Assembly (NCBI RefSeq): GCF_902493215.1
Contig: NZ_CABUOL010000003.1
Location: 124,001 to 188,000, forward strand
DNA: 64,000 nt
Source: an uncultured Mediterranea sp.
Lineage (GTDB): Bacteria > Bacteroidota > Bacteroidia > Bacteroidales > Bacteroidaceae
Reading direction: 5' to 3'
Shown here piece after piece: positions 61,417-64,000 of the stretch; position 1 is the first letter of the stretch, and every line of letters begins with the position of its first letter. The notes under the pieces were generated by a model that was not told where the DNA came from, made no database searches, and was given only the letters and a program-made list of their open reading frames with translations. A program made the translations under genes and the position numbers.

Positions 61417-62544
61417 ATGAAAACAATCCATATTATATCCATAGTACTATCACTGAGCCTGCTGCTCGGCAGTTGCACTTCTCTCCAGAAACCGGCTCCG
61501 CCACTCACCTATGACATAGATAGTATTCCACGCACATCGGAAACACCGATCGACTCCGTCCGGTATCTACCGTTAGAGCTGACGGACAATTCACTGATAG
61601 GAAGCATTGACAAAATCATCTGCTTGAATGACAAATTCTATATCTATGACCAGTCCTTCCACAAAGGCGTCCTGACATTCGACAAAAACGGTCGTTTTCT
61701 CCAAGTCCTGCATCCACTGGGACAAGGACCAGGGGAATATCTCTATCCCGTGGACTTCGATGTGGACAGCGAGGGAAACATCTACATAGCCGACAACGAA
61801 CGGCAACGCATCCTGAAATATGAAAAAGGGAATCCCAAGGCATACGAAGAAATTGCAACCGGACGATATTTCCTGAATTTCGCTCTGACGGAAGAGGGGA
61901 ACTTCCTCCTGGGAGACGTCTACGAGCAGGGGCGGCTTGCAGACAAACTGGCCGTCTACAACCCGCGTACCCAAACGTACGAAACGCTACTCCAGCCCGC
62001 CCAGCCCGAAGTGAACGAGATGAAGATATTGAAAACGGTTTCGCACTACCTGTTCAAATCCGGCAGAAAGACATACTATTACCACCGGTTCACCCCGCAC
62101 GTCTATCAGCCTGAGCGGAAAGAACCGTTCGCCTCTTTCCTGTCTTCCAGATATTTTACAGCCGAAAGCCTGAAAGAGCTGGAAGGCAAGTCCGCAGCCT
62201 TCCTTACGGACACCAAACACATCAAGGACATCAACGGTTTCTACGAAATCAGCCAGGGCTATGTATGCTCCATCCTTTCCTCCTATCTGCCGGACTTCTA
62301 CTACATTCCCCGAAAGGGTAACGGCATCCGGCGCTTCGGATTAGAAAGGGAAAAACGCCTGCTTGGAAACGTCATGCTCAAGGGTGTTACTGACCGCGCG
62401 CTCATCTTTACGGCCAGCTATACGGATGCCAACGCACAAAAAGCAGCCGGACTGACCGGACTTTCTGCCGACGAACGGGCAATCTTCAGCCAATGGAACG
62501 CAGACAGCAACCCTATACTTATCCTGGTCTATCTGAAACCATAA
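61417..62544 (+). CDS. BF3164-like 6-bladed beta-propeller lipoprotein
   Basis: 375 residues: lipoprotein signal KTIHIISIVLSLSLLLGSC, then blades including FYIYDQSFHKGVLTFDKNG, LGQGPGEYLYPVDFDVDSEG and YIADNERQRILKYEKG. It has the same family marks as 19926-21089 and 21121-22239. I chose the ATG at 61417 because the longer frame crosses the terminator-like hairpin. No other promoter is visible, so it depends on read-through from the peptide gene or on its own undetected promoter. Confidence 0.83.
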   Translation: MKTIHIISIVLSLSLLLGSCTSLQKPAPPLTYDIDSIPRTSETPIDSVRYLPLELTDNSLIGSIDKIICLNDKFYIYDQSFHKGVLTFDKNGRFLQVLHPLGQGPGEYLYPVDFDVDSEGNIYIADNERQRILKYEKGNPKAYEEIATGRYFLNFALTEEGNFLLGDVYEQGRLADKLAVYNPRTQTYETLLQPAQPEVNEMKILKTVSHYLFKSGRKTYYYHRFTPHVYQPERKEPFASFLSSRYFTAESLKELEGKSAAFLTDTKHIKDINGFYEISQGYVCSILSSYLPDFYYIPRKGNGIRRFGLEREKRLLGNVMLKGVTDRALIFTASYTDANAQKAAGLTGLSADERAIFSQWNADSNPILILVYLKP

Positions 62545-62650
62545 GGCAGTAAAAGGCATATTTATCTCCCCACGCTATCAAACTGATCTACAACCACATA
62601 CAACAACCGTGTATAGATGTGATGGGTAATTTGCAAACATTACGCGCGAA

Positions 62651-62694
62651 AAATAAATAAATGACCTGCCTTTAAAGGCAGCCTATTTATTTAT
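62651..62694. repeat. Inverted copy of the CTGCCTTTAAAGGCAG palindrome element
   Basis: AAATAAATAAAT (62651-62662), CTGCCTTTAAAGGCAG (62666-62681), ATTTATTTAT (62685-62694). The flank CAAACATTACGCG (about 62635) is the inverse of the CGCGTAATGTTT flank of the first copy, so the two copies are in opposite orientation. The rest of the gene-free stretch 62,545-62,977 holds nothing else I can name. Confidence 0.8.
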
Positions 62695-62977
62695 CATTTC
62701 CCGGAAAAGTTATCAAACTACCCACCGCATCCCACGCACTCCTGATTTTCAGACGGTTAGCGTGGGTACTTTTTTTCAGCCCTCTCCAGTCTCTCCACAT
62801 GTCCTCCAGCTGTTTCCAGTCATTTCCTCCTACCCATTTCCGTCCGTTAAGAAAGATTTCATGTACTTTTCACCCTTCTTTCAAGACTTTTTGCTACCTT
62901 TACAACTTGTTGGAGAAATGGGCACTTTCAGCCCGCCCCGACACCCGAGACTGGAAAAAGAAAAAACAATATATAAA

Positions 62978-64000
62978 ATGACTCACAAATGGAATTATCA
63001 ACCCATAACACCCGAACAGGCAGAAGCAAGCCGGCAACTGGCACAGGAGCTGGGTATCAGCCCGATACTCGGCCGGTTGCTCATACAACGCGGGATTACC
63101 ACGGCTGCCGCCGCACGTAAGTTTTTCCGCCCGCAGCTGCCCGACCTGCACGACCCGTTCCTGATGAAGGACATGGACGTGGCCGTGGCACGCCTGAACA
63201 AGGCTATGGGAAAGAAAGAACGGATTCTGATTTACGGAGACTATGACGTGGACGGTACCACCGCCGTGGCACTGGTCTACAAGTTTATCCAACAGTTCTA
63301 TTCGAACATCGACTATTACATCCCCGACCGCTACAACGAAGGCTACGGGGTGTCTTACAAAGGAGTGGACTACGCCGTGGAGACGGGCGTGAAGCTCATC
63401 ATCGTGCTGGACTGCGGCATCAAGGCCGTAGACGAAATTGCGTATGCCCGGGAGAAAGGCATCGACTTCATCATCTGCGACCACCACGTGCCCGACGAGG
63501 TACTGCCGCCCGCCGTGGCCATCCTGAACGCCAAGCGCGAGGACAACACGTACCCCTACGAGCACCTGTCGGGCTGCGGCGTGGGCTTCAAGTTCATGCA
63601 GGCCTTCACGCTGAGCAACGGCATTGAGTTCCACCACCTCATCCCCCTGCTCGACCTGGTAGCCGTGAGCATCGCCTCGGACATCGTGCCCATCATGGGC
63701 GAGAACCGCATCCTGGCCTACCACGGCCTGAAGCAGCTCAACAGCAACCCCAGCATCGGGCTGAAGGCCATCATCGACGTCTGCGGACTGGCGGACAAGG
63801 AACTGACCATCGGCGACATCGTCTTCAAGATAGGGCCGCGCATCAATGCTTCGGGACGCATCCAGAACGGCAAGGAAGCCGTGGACCTGCTGACGGAGAA
63901 GGACTTCTCTACCGCCCGCGAGAAGGCCAGCCAGATCAACCAGTACAACGAGACGCGCAAGGACCTGGACAAGAGCATGACCGAAGAGGCCAACCACATT
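62978..64000 (+). CDS. recJ: Single-stranded-DNA-specific exonuclease RecJ, N-terminal part (runs off window)
   Basis: The first 341 residues of RecJ, a 5'-3' exonuclease of recombination and mismatch repair. DHH-type metal motifs are present: ILIYGDYDVDGTTAVAL, LDCGIKAVDEI, ICDHHVPDE, and VASDIVPIMGENR-like VSIASDIVPIMGENRIL. The C-terminal DHHA1 and OB domains lie beyond the edge. I chose the ATG at 62978, in front of MTHKWNYQPITPEQ, a common start of the Bacteroidetes enzyme. Confidence 0.93.
   Translation, partial: MTHKWNYQPITPEQAEASRQLAQELGISPILGRLLIQRGITTAAAARKFFRPQLPDLHDPFLMKDMDVAVARLNKAMGKKERILIYGDYDVDGTTAVALVYKFIQQFYSNIDYYIPDRYNEGYGVSYKGVDYAVETGVKLIIVLDCGIKAVDEIAYAREKGIDFIICDHHVPDEVLPPAVAILNAKREDNTYPYEHLSGCGVGFKFMQAFTLSNGIEFHHLIPLLDLVAVSIASDIVPIMGENRILAYHGLKQLNSNPSIGLKAIIDVCGLADKELTIGDIVFKIGPRINASGRIQNGKEAVDLLTEKDFSTAREKASQINQYNETRKDLDKSMTEEANHI

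Noticed and set aside
1..64000. tRNA, rRNA or known riboswitch
   Set aside because: No cloverleaf, rRNA or recognisable riboswitch core seen by eye; a covariance-model scan would settle this.

Overview
The window reads as a Bacteroidales chromosome, most like Bacteroides or Phocaeicola. The evidence is the repeated TTTG-N18-20-TAnnTTTG promoter pattern, the lack of strong Shine-Dalgarno sites, a SusC-type TonB receptor, an S-type sulfatase, glycoside hydrolases, BF3164-like propeller lipoproteins, and families typical of the phylum (DUF1573, DUF2027-Smr, DUF4827). I saw no rRNA, tRNA or CRISPR array.

Positions 1-36,900 are mostly ordinary chromosome. In order: the 5' end of a TonB receptor, meaB and a DUF1573 protein; a CPA1 antiporter; rplU-rpmA, serS, a sugar MFS transporter and a fused NfnAB-type oxidoreductase; a LytS/LytTR-type two-component pair behind a sulfatase; a Sua5/YrdC protein and a CLC channel; two propeller lipoproteins; fmt-rpe-comEC; a HAD-hotdog fusion, a DHH phosphoesterase, a DUF4827 lipoprotein and glmM; a GH101-like protein, a NUDIX hydrolase, queA and a GH2 enzyme.

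Positions 37,000-58,070 form an accessory island and are the most interesting part. The island is packed with small lipoproteins, small membrane proteins, duplicated blocks and decaying copies. At least seven lipoproteins from several unrelated families carry the same Lys-Thr-Arg tripeptide at the junction between an N-terminal domain and a C-terminal tail. In one of them the tail is an eight-cysteine module resembling the bacteriocin fulvocin C. Near it lie two almost identical membrane-anchored thioredoxin-like proteins, a DUF1573-like protein and an O-antigen-ligase-like TPR protein. At the upstream end are two histidine kinases with different sensors but nearly identical kinase halves, and one OmpR-type response regulator. 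Four promoters in the island share one layout: three CCTAAC/CCTAAT boxes at exact 11-bp steps, starting 21 bp from the -7 box. This suggests one regulator driving several cassettes. I infer a secreted peptide (probably antagonism or signalling) system with processed lipoprotein precursors, disulfide maturation, candidate small membrane immunity proteins and its own two-component control.

Positions 58,070-64,000 hold a DUF2027-Smr protein and yaaA, a MITE-like element sharing ends with another inside the island, a broken gene remnant, two tandem 23-bp arrays, a small secreted peptide paired with a propeller lipoprotein across an attenuator-like hairpin, and the 5' end of recJ.
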